Part shown: positions 1 to 7,845 of the stretch, in pieces
Numbering within the stretch: position 1 is the first letter of the stretch
Layout of the letters: each line of letters begins with the position of its first letter
NCBI GenBank assembly: GCA_905213265.1
Contig: CAJMHR010000006.1
Coordinates: 3,176-67,175, forward strand
Direction: 5' to 3'
Origin: an uncultured Collinsella sp.
GTDB lineage: Bacteria > Actinomycetota > Coriobacteriia > Coriobacteriales > Coriobacteriaceae
Length of the DNA stretch: 64,000 bases
Position numbers and translations under genes: made by a program
The notes under the pieces: model-generated
What the model saw: the letters and a program-made list of their open reading frames with translations, nothing else
Databases searched by the model: none
Told to the model about the DNA's origin: nothing

Positions 1-101
1 TGACGCGCATCGCAGCCGAGTCGCCCACCTGCGTCTTTGGCGGCCGAGACGTCATCGCCAAGAGCAACGCCGGCTTCAACGTAGTCGACCTGCTGGGCTA
101 A
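1..101 (+). CDS. C-terminal fragment of an unidentified protein
   Basis: An open frame enters from the left edge (codons from base 3) and ends at TAA 99-101, giving 32 residues that end in NVVDLLG. The codon use is GC-rich like the neighbours, so this is probably the true end of a gene that begins outside the window. The fragment is too short for me to assign a family. Confidence 0.55.
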   Translation, partial: TRIAAESPTCVFGGRDVIAKSNAGFNVVDLLG

Positions 102-110
102 GGCACCAAG

Positions 111-152
111 GTAGATTTTTGGGACATGCCCGAAAATCTACTTTTTTCTGCG
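111..152. repeat. Short palindromic repeat, family H copy 1
   Basis: GTAGATTTT pairs with AAAATCTAC around a GGGACATGCCC core and is followed by a T run. It sits just after the TAA at 101 and could act as a terminator for that gene. A reverse-oriented relative with the same core lies at 2777-2811. Confidence 0.55.
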
Positions 153-178
153 GCTTGGGCGGAGTGGCGCAGCCCACC

Positions 179-255
179 GCGGCGGTTCGTCTCAATCTGT
201 AACAACTAGGTCCAATTTTGCCGAGTTACTGTTACAGATCGAGACGAACTGCCGC
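179..255. repeat. Imperfect 25-bp inverted repeat
   Basis: The arms 179-203 and 231-255 pair with only a few mismatches, and a 27-nt loop separates them. Each arm carries GTTCGTCTC and ATCTGTAAC (or the complement). There is no U-tract, so it looks like an interspersed palindrome rather than a terminator. With family H it occupies most of the 102-413 gap. Confidence 0.6.
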
Positions 256-317
256 AGACGCCCACTCCACTGCACAGACCACCACAAAGGTGCCTGTCCC
301 CATTCTCAGTGGTGATT

Positions 318-353
318 CGAACACTTGTTCTATACGCACACATGTTCTATAGT
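318..353 (+). promoter_or_regulatory. hicAB promoter overlapped by a LexA-like box
   Basis: CGAACACTTGTTCT at 318-331 fits the Gram-positive SOS box CGAAC-N4-GTTCG with one mismatch at the last base. It covers a possible -35, TTGTTC at 325-330. A -10, TATAGT at 348-353, follows after a 17-bp spacer. The predicted start near 360 leaves a leader of about 55 nt before hicA. The -10 is good and the -35 is weak. LexA control is an inference from the box. Confidence 0.55.
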
Positions 354-378
354 AGAGGTGCTTGCAACGAACTGAAAT

Positions 379-399
379 TGCAACTAGAATATAGTTGCA
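379..399. promoter_or_regulatory. Candidate HicB operator
   Basis: TGCAACTA (379-386) and TAGTTGCA (392-399) form a perfect 8-bp inverted repeat with a 5-bp spacer, between the predicted transcription start and the hicA start codon. HicB antitoxins commonly repress their own operon by binding such palindromes. Confidence 0.5.
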
Positions 400-413
400 G
401 AATGTGAGGCGGG

Positions 414-677
414 ATGACGCGGACCGATAAACTCATCGCCCAACTGTTTAGCTGCCCTTCGACGTATCGGTATGCGGATTTTATAAAAGTCATGGCTTCG
501 TATGGCTTTGAAATGGACAGCAAAGGCAAGACATCCGGATCGCGTGTTCGCTTCTACAGGCCATCAGATGGCAGGATGTTCGTAATGCACGCACCTCATC
601 CATCTGACGAATTGACAGCGGGAACCATTCGAAACATCGTTCGCTTTCTGCAAGATGTCGGAGGTAGTCATGAGTAA
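414..677 (+). CDS. hicA: HicA-type toxin (mRNA interferase)
   Basis: An 87-residue basic protein with the small double-stranded RNA-binding-like fold of HicA toxins, which cleave mRNA when free. It carries the variant signature SGSRVRF (residues about 41-47), a histidine-rich MHAPHP and the C-terminal pattern LTAGTIRNIV. This is the HicA subtype in which the more common GSHxxF is replaced by GSRVxF. The stop codon overlaps the start of hicB by 8 nt, which is typical of translationally coupled toxin-antitoxin pairs. A LexA-like box and a palindromic operator lie upstream. The pairing with HicB makes the assignment firm. Confidence 0.85.
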   Translation: MTRTDKLIAQLFSCPSTYRYADFIKVMASYGFEMDSKGKTSGSRVRFYRPSDGRMFVMHAPHPSDELTAGTIRNIVRFLQDVGGSHE

Positions 678-999
678 CGTTTTGGCATACAAGGGTTATT
701 TCGCCCCGGTCGAGTTCGATGCCGAACAGCATGTGCTAACAGGTATGGTCGCCGGCATTAGGGACGCAATCGTATTTGAAGGTTCCACGGCCAAAGAAGT
801 GGAGCAATGTTTCCACGACGCCGTCGACGATTACCTTGAATTTTGCGCCGAAAAGGGCAAGGAACCCGAGCGGGCTTTTAAGGGCTCGTTCAACGTAAGA
901 ACGGGTTCCGAGCTTCACAAACAGGCGGCACTGGCAGCGGCAAAGAAGGGTGAGTCGCTCAATAAGTTTGTGACTGAAGCAATCGCTGCGGCGCTGTGA
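670..999 (+). CDS. hicB: HicB antitoxin
   Basis: A 109-residue antitoxin. The N-terminal half (YKGYFAPVEFD, then VVDDYL-like AVDDYLEFC) is the degenerate RNase H-like HicB fold that masks HicA. The C-terminal part (ELHKQAALAAAKKGESLNKFVTEAI) is a ribbon-helix-helix/Arc-like DNA-binding region. The ATG at 670 is preferred over the in-frame ATG at 655 because GGAGG at 659-663 is well spaced from it and because the protein then begins at the family's usual point. It overlaps hicA. A perfect 18-bp hairpin follows. Confidence 0.87.
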   Translation: MSNVLAYKGYFAPVEFDAEQHVLTGMVAGIRDAIVFEGSTAKEVEQCFHDAVDDYLEFCAEKGKEPERAFKGSFNVRTGSELHKQAALAAAKKGESLNKFVTEAIAAAL

Positions 1000-1011
1000 A
1001 GCCAACGTCGA

Positions 1012-1052
1012 GTCGAGACCGCCACAAAGGGCACCTTTGTGGCGGTCTCGAC
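1012..1052 (+). terminator. 18-bp hairpin after hicAB
   Basis: The arms 1012-1029 and 1035-1052 are perfectly complementary with a 5-nt loop. No clear U-tract follows, so termination is likely but not certain. Confidence 0.55.
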
Positions 1053-1068
1053 GTTTGCCCAGATAAAG

Positions 1069-1101
1069 CCTGCCAAAATAAACCTGTCCCTTTTTGGTAG
1101 G
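1069..1101. repeat. Interspersed hairpin, family A copy 1
   Basis: CCTGCCAAAA (1069-1078) pairs with TTTTGGTAGG (1092-1101), and the loop contains AACCTGTCCC. Close relatives lie at 9005-9037, 11141-11173 and 18647-18679, always at gene borders. Here it lies directly before the ribosome-binding region of the next gene. Confidence 0.7.
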
Positions 1102-1120
1102 TTTGGGAGAGAGGGCCGGG

Positions 1121-1717
1121 ATGGACAAGGCTGAGTTGCGACGGGCGGTGATTGCTCGGCGCGATGCTCTTGATTTGGACTTACAGGCGGCGAAGTCTGC
1201 TGATATCTGTGCGCGGCTGGTTGAGCTGCTGGGCCGCTCGGATGCCGCGGCGCCGCGCACCGTTGCCGTCTACGCCGCGATGGGTTCCGAGGCAGACCCT
1301 GCCGCGTTTGCCGCTGCGGCCGCCGTGCGCGGCCGGCGCGTAGCCTATCCGTGCATGCTCTCGGCAATTGATGCCGCAGCTTGTGGCCAGCGCATATGCA
1401 TGCGGGCAGTTGCTGTCGACGATGCGTCCGCGACTCCGTTTATCGCCCACCCCACGCGGGCCTTCACGGCCATGGACATCGACAGCGATCGCTTCCCTAT
1501 CGTGCCTGCCGATGTTCTCGACATGATTATCGTGCCGCTCGTGGCCTTCGACCAAACCGGCGCGCGCCTGGGCTACGGCGGCGGTTGCTACGACCGCTAC
1601 CTACCCACGCTTTCGGCCACATGTCAGATTATCGGCATCGCCTTTGACGAACAGCGCGTCGGCCACGTTCCCACCGACGCCCACGACCTGCCGCTGCCCC
1701 ACATCGTCAGCGCCTAA
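1121..1717 (+). CDS. 5-formyltetrahydrofolate cyclo-ligase
   Basis: A 198-residue member of the MTHFS family, which converts 5-formyl-THF to 5,10-methenyl-THF with ATP in cytosolic one-carbon metabolism. The C-terminal signature is clear: IIVPLVAFD, then ARLGYGGGCYDRYL, the ATP/folate-binding loop. The N-terminus begins MDKAELRRAVIARRDAL, as usual for the family. I chose the ATG at 1121, behind a purine-rich stretch, over the ATG at 1094, which lies inside the end of a family A repeat. The loop has Cys where most relatives have Tyr/Phe (GGGCYDR). It converges with metA; only 34 bp separate the stops. Confidence 0.88.
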   Translation: MDKAELRRAVIARRDALDLDLQAAKSADICARLVELLGRSDAAAPRTVAVYAAMGSEADPAAFAAAAAVRGRRVAYPCMLSAIDAAACGQRICMRAVAVDDASATPFIAHPTRAFTAMDIDSDRFPIVPADVLDMIIVPLVAFDQTGARLGYGGGCYDRYLPTLSATCQIIGIAFDEQRVGHVPTDAHDLPLPHIVSA

Positions 1718-1751
1718 CCGCCGTCACATCAGCCACGGCCACAGTCGCAGC

Positions 1752-2678
1752 CTAGTGCTCCTCGCCGGCGCGGGCCAGGTCGTAGGGCGTGGTCTGGTAA
1801 ACGTAGTAGTTGAGCCAGTTGGTGTAGAGCAACTGAGCCTGGCTGCGCCAGACGTTGCGCGGCTCGGCCGTGGGGTCGTCATTCGGGAAGTAATGCGCCG
1901 GAACCCGGGGGTTGAGCCCGCGCTTCACGTCGCGCTCGTACTCCAGGCGCAACGTGTCGGTATCGTACTCGGGATGGCCAAAGACAAAGAAGCGACGGCT
2001 GTCGGTCGACTTGACGATGTACAGGCCCACCTCGTCAGACACGGCCACGACCTCAAGCTGCGGCTCGGCCTCTACGTCCTCGCGGCGCACATCGGTGTTG
2101 CGCGAATGCACGGCATAGAAACGGTCGTCAAAGCCGCGGACCAGCGGGCTTTGCGGCTTCACCAGATAATGCTCGAACACGCCGCTCGCCTTTGCCGGCA
2201 GGTCGTACTTCTGGATACCGTAATGATGGTAGAGCCCCGCCTGCGCGCCCCAACAAATGTGCAGCGTAGAGTGCACGTGCGTGGTGGACCAATCCATGAT
2301 CTGGCAGAGCTCGGGCCAGTAGTCGACCTCTTCGAACGGCATCTGCTCCACCGGCGCGCCCGTGATGATCAGGCCGTCGTAGTGGATGTCGCGGATGTCG
2401 TCGAACGTGCGGTAGAACGTCTCCAGGTGGCCGGCGCTCACGTGCGTGGCCTCGTGCGTTTTGGTACGCAGCAGATCCACCTCCACCTGCAGCGGCGTGT
2501 TGGAGAGCTTGCGCATGATCTGCGTCTCGGTGGCGATCTTGGTGGGCATGAGGTTGAGGATGAGCACGCGCAGCGGACGAATGTCCTGGTGCAGCGCGCG
2601 GTACTCGGTCATGACAAAGATGTTCTCGCTCTCGAGCTGCGCGGCGGCAGGGAGGGCGTCGGGAATGCGAATGGGCAT
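1752..2678 (-). CDS. metA: Homoserine O-acyltransferase, probably acetyl-CoA specific
   Basis: A 308-residue MetA, first step of methionine synthesis from homoserine. The glutamine-amidotransferase-like fold shows the nucleophile Cys142 (ICWGAQ) and the His235/Glu237 pair (GHPEYD). Residue 111 is Glu (GAPVEQMP). In characterised MetA enzymes Glu at this position selects acetyl-CoA and Gly selects succinyl-CoA, so O-acetylhomoserine is the expected product in spite of the usual succinyltransferase name. AAGGAG (2686-2691) lies just upstream of the ATG. I see no SAM riboswitch in the 210 bp between metA and the divergent dehydrogenase gene. Confidence 0.92.
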   Translation of the reverse strand: MPIRIPDALPAAAQLESENIFVMTEYRALHQDIRPLRVLILNLMPTKIATETQIMRKLSNTPLQVEVDLLRTKTHEATHVSAGHLETFYRTFDDIRDIHYDGLIITGAPVEQMPFEEVDYWPELCQIMDWSTTHVHSTLHICWGAQAGLYHHYGIQKYDLPAKASGVFEHYLVKPQSPLVRGFDDRFYAVHSRNTDVRREDVEAEPQLEVVAVSDEVGLYIVKSTDSRRFFVFGHPEYDTDTLRLEYERDVKRGLNPRVPAHYFPNDDPTAEPRNVWRSQAQLLYTNWLNYYVYQTTPYDLARAGEEH

Positions 2679-2776
2679 GGATGCTCCTTACGAGTCAGTT
2701 GCAGCTATGGTACAACGACCGGCCCCATCCGCGCGAGCACATCGCCCAGCGATGCCGTCAGCGGCCCAAATCACTC

Positions 2777-2811
2777 CAAAAGTAGAGATTAAGGCATGTC
2801 CAAAAATCTAC
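2777..2811. repeat. Short palindromic repeat, family H copy 2
   Basis: Read on the minus strand, GTAGATTTTTGGACATGCC matches the left part of the element at 111-152. It lies between the divergent metA and dehydrogenase genes. Confidence 0.5.
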
Positions 2812-2888
2812 GGCGCTTTAGCCTAGCAAAGTGGCAGCAGGACGCTACAATGGTTCGACGCGAAAAACTCGGCCGAAAGGATACGTAT

Positions 2889-3866
2889 ATGTACCAGACG
2901 CGTAAGATCGGTGTGGTCGGCCAGGGCCACGTAGGAGCACATGTCGCCAACAGCCTGCTCATGCAGGGCATTGCCGATGAGCTGTACCTGTGCGATATCA
3001 ACGAGGCCAAGGTGACGTCCGAGGTCCAGGACCTGCGCGACTCCCTTTCGTTTGTCCCGTACAACACCAAGATCGTCAACTGCTACGACCACTACGAGGA
3101 GCTTGCCTGCTGCGACGTCATCGTCAACGCCGCCGGCAAGGTCGCGCTGGCCGCCGGCAACCGCGACGGCGAGCTGTTCTTTACCACCGACGCCGCCCGC
3201 ACCTTTGCCAAGCGCATCGTCGACGCCGGCTTTGACGGCATCTTCGTGAGCATCTCCAACCCCTGCGACGTCGTGTGCACCGAGCTGTGGCATCTGACCG
3301 GCTACGATCCCAAGAAGATTATCGGCTCGGGCTGCGGCCTGGACTCCGCCCGTCTGCGCACCGAGATCTCCAAGAAGGTCGGCGTGAGCCCCAAGTCCAT
3401 CGACGCCTACATGATCGGCGAGCATGGCTTTAGCCAGCTGGCAGCCTTTAAGGCCGCAACCATCGCCGGCAAGAGCCTCAACGAGCTCCAGGCCGAGAAC
3501 CCCGACAAGTACGCCTTCGACCACATGGAGGTCGAGGAGCTTGCACGCAAGGGCGGCTACGTAACCTACCAGGGCAAGCAGTGCACCGAGTACGCCGTCG
3601 CCAACTCCGCCGCGCGCGTCTGCGCCGCCGTGCTGCACAACGAGCACGCCGTGCTTTCGGCCTCCACGCTCATGACCGGCCAGTATGGCGAGGAGGGTAT
3701 CTTTACCTCCCTGCCGTGCGTGATCGGTGCCGAGGGCGTCGAGGAGGTCTACACGCTCGACCTTTCCGAGCACGAACTCGAGGGCTTCCACAAGAGCTGC
3801 CAGCACATTCGCGACAACATCGCCCAGCTCGACTGGTGGGATGCCGAGGCCTACGACGCCAAGTAG
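2889..3866 (+). CDS. L-lactate/L-2-hydroxyacid dehydrogenase family protein
   Basis: A 325-residue NAD-dependent enzyme of the LDH/MDH superfamily. It shows the Rossmann GQGHVG (residues 11-16), SNPCD (123-127), the DSARLR pair Asp152/Arg155 and catalytic His179 (IGEHGFSQ). The active-site loop lacks the usual PGxSR signature and reads AGNRDGE instead, so the substrate may be a branched 2-oxo acid, as in L-2-hydroxyisocaproate dehydrogenase, rather than pyruvate. The ATG at 2889 is preferred over upstream starts because AAAGGAT precedes it and MYQTRKIGVVG matches the family N-terminus. A strong terminator follows, so it is probably monocistronic. Confidence 0.82.
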   Translation: MYQTRKIGVVGQGHVGAHVANSLLMQGIADELYLCDINEAKVTSEVQDLRDSLSFVPYNTKIVNCYDHYEELACCDVIVNAAGKVALAAGNRDGELFFTTDAARTFAKRIVDAGFDGIFVSISNPCDVVCTELWHLTGYDPKKIIGSGCGLDSARLRTEISKKVGVSPKSIDAYMIGEHGFSQLAAFKAATIAGKSLNELQAENPDKYAFDHMEVEELARKGGYVTYQGKQCTEYAVANSAARVCAAVLHNEHAVLSASTLMTGQYGEEGIFTSLPCVIGAEGVEEVYTLDLSEHELEGFHKSCQHIRDNIAQLDWWDAEAYDAK

Positions 3867-3908
3867 GCCGCTGGCTGCCGCAACCTTGAGAATCTATGCG
3901 CGATACTA

Positions 3909-3949
3909 AGCGGGCCGCGCCGGAAACCCACCGGCGCGGCCCGCTTTTT
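3909..3949 (+). terminator. Rho-independent terminator
   Basis: AGCGGGCCGCGCCGG pairs perfectly with its complement across a 7-nt loop, and a T run follows at 3945-3949. It ends the dehydrogenase transcript. Confidence 0.9.
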
Positions 3950-3997
3950 ACGCACGCTGTTCGCTTGCGAATCGAAGGTGAATGCTTTTCCCGTTAC

Positions 3998-4966
3998 CTA
4001 GTACTGCTCGATGCCCATGTAGCGACGAATCTCAGGGCTGTGGTCGAACACCTTTCCGCGGGCGGCGCGCAGCTCGCAGCTCATGTTGTAGAAGAAGATC
4101 GGCTCCAGGTACGAACGCGCGCTGGCGGGCACCTCGCCCACGCCGTACTCGAGTGCATCGAGCACCATAACCGTATCGGTGTGCGTGTTGAGGAACGCAA
4201 GAGCGCGCTCCTCCATGGGGCGGCACTCCCCTGCGCCAAGCTGCACAAAGTAAAACACGCCGGGCTCGGTGGCCTCGAAGGGACCGTGGAAGTACTCGCC
4301 GGAGTGGATGTAGCAGCAGTGCTGCCACTGCATCTCCATGAGCGAGCAGATGGCCATGGCGTAGGTCTGGCTAAAGTTGGGTCCGGAGCCCAGGATATAG
4401 AAGAACTTGTGCTGCTGACAGAGCTCGGCAAAGCGGGCGCCCAGCTCGGCGTTGACCTTCTCGCGGGCGGCGGGCAGCAGCGCATCCATCTGCTTTAGGC
4501 CCTCGTACATGTCGGCGAGTGCCTCGTAGCCTTCCTGCTGGTCGAGCAGCTCGGCGGCGATCAGAGCGCCGATGCCCTGAGGCACCTCGGCCTGCGGCAC
4601 GCCCTCGCCCCAGGGGTAGACCCAGGTGGTCCACTTGCCGTTGTCGATCTTGGAGCCCTCGCAGTCGGTGAGGGCAACGACCTCGGCACCGGCCGCCAGC
4701 GCCATCTCGCAGCCGTCGACGACCTCTTGCGTGTTGCCGCTGTGGCTGCAGGCAATAACGAGCGACTTCTCGCCAAGGCTCTTGGGGGCCATCAGGCAAA
4801 ACTCGCGTGCCGTGTAGACCGTCGAGGTAAACGTGGTGGCCTCGCGCTTGAGCAGCTCGTTGGCCGGCATCAGGTCGATCATCGAACCGCCACAAGCAAT
4901 CCAAAAGACGTTCTCAATCTTGCCCTTGCGCTCGATGATTTCCTGAACCAGATCATGTGCGTTCAT
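3998..4966 (-). CDS. SIS-domain protein, FrlB/AgaS-like sugar-amine deglycase
   Basis: A 322-residue protein with two sugar-isomerase (SIS) domains. The first has IACGGSMIDLMPA (24-36) and the phosphosugar motif SHSGNTQE. The second has SGEYFHGPFE. The C-terminus is IRRYMGIEQY, resembling the RRYM ends of the other two SIS proteins in this window. FrlB-type enzymes split fructosamine 6-phosphates into glucose 6-phosphate and an amine, and the motifs fit that group better than GlmS or GmhA. The exact substrate is unknown. It lies downstream of a GntR gene and has its own promoter flanked by two repeat operators (5023-5101). Confidence 0.75.
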   Translation of the reverse strand: MNAHDLVQEIIERKGKIENVFWIACGGSMIDLMPANELLKREATTFTSTVYTAREFCLMAPKSLGEKSLVIACSHSGNTQEVVDGCEMALAAGAEVVALTDCEGSKIDNGKWTTWVYPWGEGVPQAEVPQGIGALIAAELLDQQEGYEALADMYEGLKQMDALLPAAREKVNAELGARFAELCQQHKFFYILGSGPNFSQTYAMAICSLMEMQWQHCCYIHSGEYFHGPFEATEPGVFYFVQLGAGECRPMEERALAFLNTHTDTVMVLDALEYGVGEVPASARSYLEPIFFYNMSCELRAARGKVFDHSPEIRRYMGIEQY

Positions 4967-5022
4967 CCTGATGTTCCTCCTTGTGGGGCGGCTTTGAGCG
5001 ACGGCGGATCGTACCTGCTGTC

Positions 5023-5101
5023 GTTCTATGTTGTCCTATTTATAGCACGCACAATGACGCTCGTGAAGCCATTTCGCCAAACTTGTTCTATGTTGTTCTA
5101 T
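5023..5101 (-). promoter_or_regulatory. SIS-gene promoter flanked by two tandem-heptamer operators
   Basis: On the minus strand, TTCACG (5062-5067), a 17-bp spacer and TATAAA (5039-5044) form a good sigma-70-type promoter. Two nearly identical 17-mers flank it at 5085-5101 and 5023-5039. They read ATAGAACAACATAGAAC and ATAGGACAACATAGAAC, that is, two ATAGAAC heptamers 3 bp apart. One covers the -10/start region and the other lies upstream of the -35, an arrangement suited to repression by looping. The adjacent GntR protein is the obvious candidate ligand. Confidence 0.6.
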
Positions 5102-5110
5102 CTGTGGATG

Positions 5111-5866
5111 TTAGATGTCGAACACGTAGCGCGAGCCCACAATCTTTTGACGCCCAAGCAGCAAGGGCCGCTCGTCCGCATCGGTAAAGTACGCCTCCAT
5201 ATAGAAGAGTGGCTCACCGACCGGGATCTCGAGCAGTGGCGCGACTTGAGCGTCGGCAAGCGCAATCTCCACGGTACAAGGGTCGGATTTGAGCGGCGCG
5301 CGGCCCGAATGCTCGGCAACGAGCGCAAAGATTGAGTTATCGGTGAGGTCCTCGTCGGCAAGCGTCTGCAGATAGGGATGGTCAGCCAGCACAAAGGCGT
5401 TGTTCTCGAGCATGACGGGCACGCCGTCTGCCGTGCGCACACGCTCGACCACGATGAGCTCGCAGCCGGGTTCCACCCCAAAAAACGCCGCGTCCTCGCG
5501 CGTCGCCGCAACCACCGTGCGCGCCACCAGGCGTGCTCCGGCCACCATGTCGTTGGCAGCGCAACCCTCGGAAAAGCTCTGAACGTCACCCTTCTGGACA
5601 ATCTTGCGCTTGAGCTTGGGCGCGCACACGAACGTGCCCCTCCCCTGCTGGCGGTTGAGATACCCCGCGCGCGACAGCTCCTCGATGGCGCGGCGCACGG
5701 TGACGCGTCCCACACCATAGGACTTAGCGAGCTCCATCTCGGAAGGAATGCGCGAGCCGGATGCGTACACGCCACGCGCGATCTCGCCCTTTAGGTCGTC
5801 CATAACCTGCTGGTACAGCGGAACGGCGGATACCTCAGTGCGCTCGGTTTTATCGTCGAATGCCAT
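5111..5866 (-). CDS. GntR-family regulator with UTRA sensor domain
   Basis: A 251-residue HutC/FarR-type regulator. An N-terminal winged helix (residues about 17-85: PLYQQVMDDLKGEI, SRIPSEMELAKSYGVGRVTVRRAIEELSRAGYL, QGRGTFV) precedes a UTRA ligand-binding domain (about 105-248) ending SRYVFDI. UTRA domains usually sense phosphorylated sugars or related small molecules. The start codon is 2 bp from the recQ stop, so it is probably co-transcribed with recQ. The SIS gene 145 bp downstream has its own promoter with repeat operators, and I infer that this protein controls it. Confidence 0.88.
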   Translation of the reverse strand: MAFDDKTERTEVSAVPLYQQVMDDLKGEIARGVYASGSRIPSEMELAKSYGVGRVTVRRAIEELSRAGYLNRQQGRGTFVCAPKLKRKIVQKGDVQSFSEGCAANDMVAGARLVARTVVAATREDAAFFGVEPGCELIVVERVRTADGVPVMLENNAFVLADHPYLQTLADEDLTDNSIFALVAEHSGRAPLKSDPCTVEIALADAQVAPLLEIPVGEPLFYMEAYFTDADERPLLLGRQKIVGSRYVFDI

Positions 5867-5868
5867 CG

Positions 5869-7845
5869 TTACGCTCCATCCCGTGCATGCTCGGACTCAA
5901 ACTCTTCAATCGCCGCCATAAACTGCTCGCCAAAGGCGTCGGCCTTTTTCTCGCCAATGCCGTTGACCTGGATAAGCTCGTCGCGCGTCTGTGGACGCAG
6001 GCGGCACAGACCGCGCAGGGCCTTGTCGGAAAAGACCATATACGGCGCCATCTCCAGCTCGGTCGAAATCTCCTTGCGGAGGGCACGCAGGCGCTCGAAC
6101 AGCTCGGCGTCGTCGCCCACGCGCGGGCGCTGATCCAGCTCGGCCTCCTCGCGCAGCAGATCCACCGCACGGCGGGCGCGGGCCGAGGCCTTGCGCTTGG
6201 ACGCGCGACGCTTAACGGTAAAGGCAAACGCCTCATCCTCGACCTCGGTGGCACGCGGGCCCAGCCCCACGACCGGGTACTGCCCCTGCGAGGTGGCCAA
6301 ATAACCGCGGCCGCACAGTTGGCCGATGATGTCCTTGATGCGCCCGACCGATTCGCTCGACAGCTCACCGTAGCCGCGGTCCTCGTCCAGATGCATCTGG
6401 CGAATGCGCTCGGTATTGCCGCCGTGAAGCACATCGGCGATCAGCGACTTGCCAAAGCGCATGGGACGCGTGGCCACATAGCGCACAGCGGCGCGGGCCA
6501 TATCGGTGACATCCTCGACCTCGAACTGCGTGAGACAGTTGCTGCAGTTGCCGCAGCCCTCGGCGTCGTCTGCCGTGCCGCCCGCGGCGGCTGCCACATG
6601 CTCGGCCGCGGCCTCGTCGCCAAAGTAGCGCAGCATGTATTCGCGCAGGCAGCCGGTGGTATTGCAGTAGCCCTCCATCTGGCTGAGCAGACGATAACGG
6701 TTCTGGAGCGCCCACGCGCGCTGCTCGTCATCGAGCGCCTCGTCGGCAGCATCGCCGCGATCGATCAGAAAGCGGCGCATGCGAAAATCGTTACCGTTCC
6801 ACAGCAAGTGGCAGCTGGCCGGGTCGCCATCGCGGCCGGCGCGGCCCGCCTCCTGGTAGTAGGCCTCGATGCTCTCGGGCACGTTGTTGTGGATGACGTA
6901 GCGCACGCTGGGCTTATCGATGCCCATTCCAAAGGCGTTGGTGGCAACCATCACCTGAATGTCGTCGTCGATAAAGGCACGCTGGCTCTGGCGGCGGGCG
7001 TCGTTGCCCATGCCGGCATGGTAGCGGCCCACGCGAATGCCGCTGGGGCCCAGTGCCTCGGCAAGCTCCGCGGCCAGCGCGTCGACCGTCTTGCGGGTCG
7101 AGCAATACACGATGCCGCTCTCGCTCGAATGCGCGATCACGTAGTCGCGCACCCAGGCTGTCTTGGCCTTGACGCCCATCTCCTCGCAACCAAAGTAGAG
7201 GTTCTTGCGATCGAAGCCCGTCACTACCGTCGCGGGATTTTGCAGGCCGAGCATCTGCTGAATGTCCGCGCGCACGCGCTCGGTCGCCGTGGCGGTAAAC
7301 GCCGCCACGATCGGGCGCCGCGGCAGCGAATCGATAAACTCGCGAATCTGCAAGTAAGCGGGACGGAAATCCTGGCCCCACTGGCTCACGCAGTGAGCCT
7401 CGTCAATGGCCACGAGCGGAACGCCGATGCCGCCTTCGGCCGCAGCTTCCTGCGCAAAGGCCAGAAAGCGCGGCTCGAGCAGGCGCTCGGGCGCCACATA
7501 CATAAGCTGGTAGCGGCCCTCGCGCGCCCGCTTGAGCACGGTATTTTGCTGGGCCGGGGTAAGGCTGGAGTTGAGATAACTGGGACGCGCACCCGCCGCG
7601 AGCAGCGCGCGGGTCTGGTCCTCCATAAGCGACAGCAACGGGCTCACCACAAAGGTGATACCAGGCAGCATGAGCGCGGGCACCTGGTAGCAAATGGACT
7701 TGCCGGCGCCTGTGGGCATAACGCCGAGCGCATCGCGGCCGGCAAGAATCGCATCCACCATGCGGTCCTGCCCCGGGCGAAACGAGGTGTAGCCAAAATA
7801 GGCGCCGAGCGTGTCGAGCGCCATCTGCTGCATGCTATCGGTCAT
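5869..7845 (-). CDS. recQ: RecQ-family ATP-dependent DNA helicase
   Basis: A 658-residue 3'-5' DNA helicase of recombination and repair. It has the Walker A MPTGAGKSICYQ, the DEAH box (VAIDEAHCVSQWGQDFRPAY), helicase motif VI (QEAGRAGRDG), a zinc-binding cluster of four Cys near GCGNCSNC, an RQC winged helix, and an HRDC domain at the C-terminus (LRALRKEISTELEMAPYMVFSDKALRGL). The length and domain order are those of full-size RecQ. It is followed after 2 bp by a GntR regulator, an unusual partner with no clear functional link. Confidence 0.93.
   Translation of the reverse strand: MTDSMQQMALDTLGAYFGYTSFRPGQDRMVDAILAGRDALGVMPTGAGKSICYQVPALMLPGITFVVSPLLSLMEDQTRALLAAGARPSYLNSSLTPAQQNTVLKRAREGRYQLMYVAPERLLEPRFLAFAQEAAAEGGIGVPLVAIDEAHCVSQWGQDFRPAYLQIREFIDSLPRRPIVAAFTATATERVRADIQQMLGLQNPATVVTGFDRKNLYFGCEEMGVKAKTAWVRDYVIAHSSESGIVYCSTRKTVDALAAELAEALGPSGIRVGRYHAGMGNDARRQSQRAFIDDDIQVMVATNAFGMGIDKPSVRYVIHNNVPESIEAYYQEAGRAGRDGDPASCHLLWNGNDFRMRRFLIDRGDAADEALDDEQRAWALQNRYRLLSQMEGYCNTTGCLREYMLRYFGDEAAAEHVAAAAGGTADDAEGCGNCSNCLTQFEVEDVTDMARAAVRYVATRPMRFGKSLIADVLHGGNTERIRQMHLDEDRGYGELSSESVGRIKDIIGQLCGRGYLATSQGQYPVVGLGPRATEVEDEAFAFTVKRRASKRKASARARRAVDLLREEAELDQRPRVGDDAELFERLRALRKEISTELEMAPYMVFSDKALRGLCRLRPQTRDELIQVNGIGEKKADAFGEQFMAAIEEFESEHARDGA

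Noticed and set aside
655..669. Earlier in-frame start for hicB at 655
   Set aside because: It would place the start codon before the GGAGG site at 659-663; the ATG at 670 has that site at normal spacing and matches the family N-terminus.
2679..2888. metA upstream region checked for a SAM riboswitch
   Set aside because: No conserved SAM-I/II/IV-like core or terminator arrangement is visible, only a family H repeat and a ribosome-binding site.
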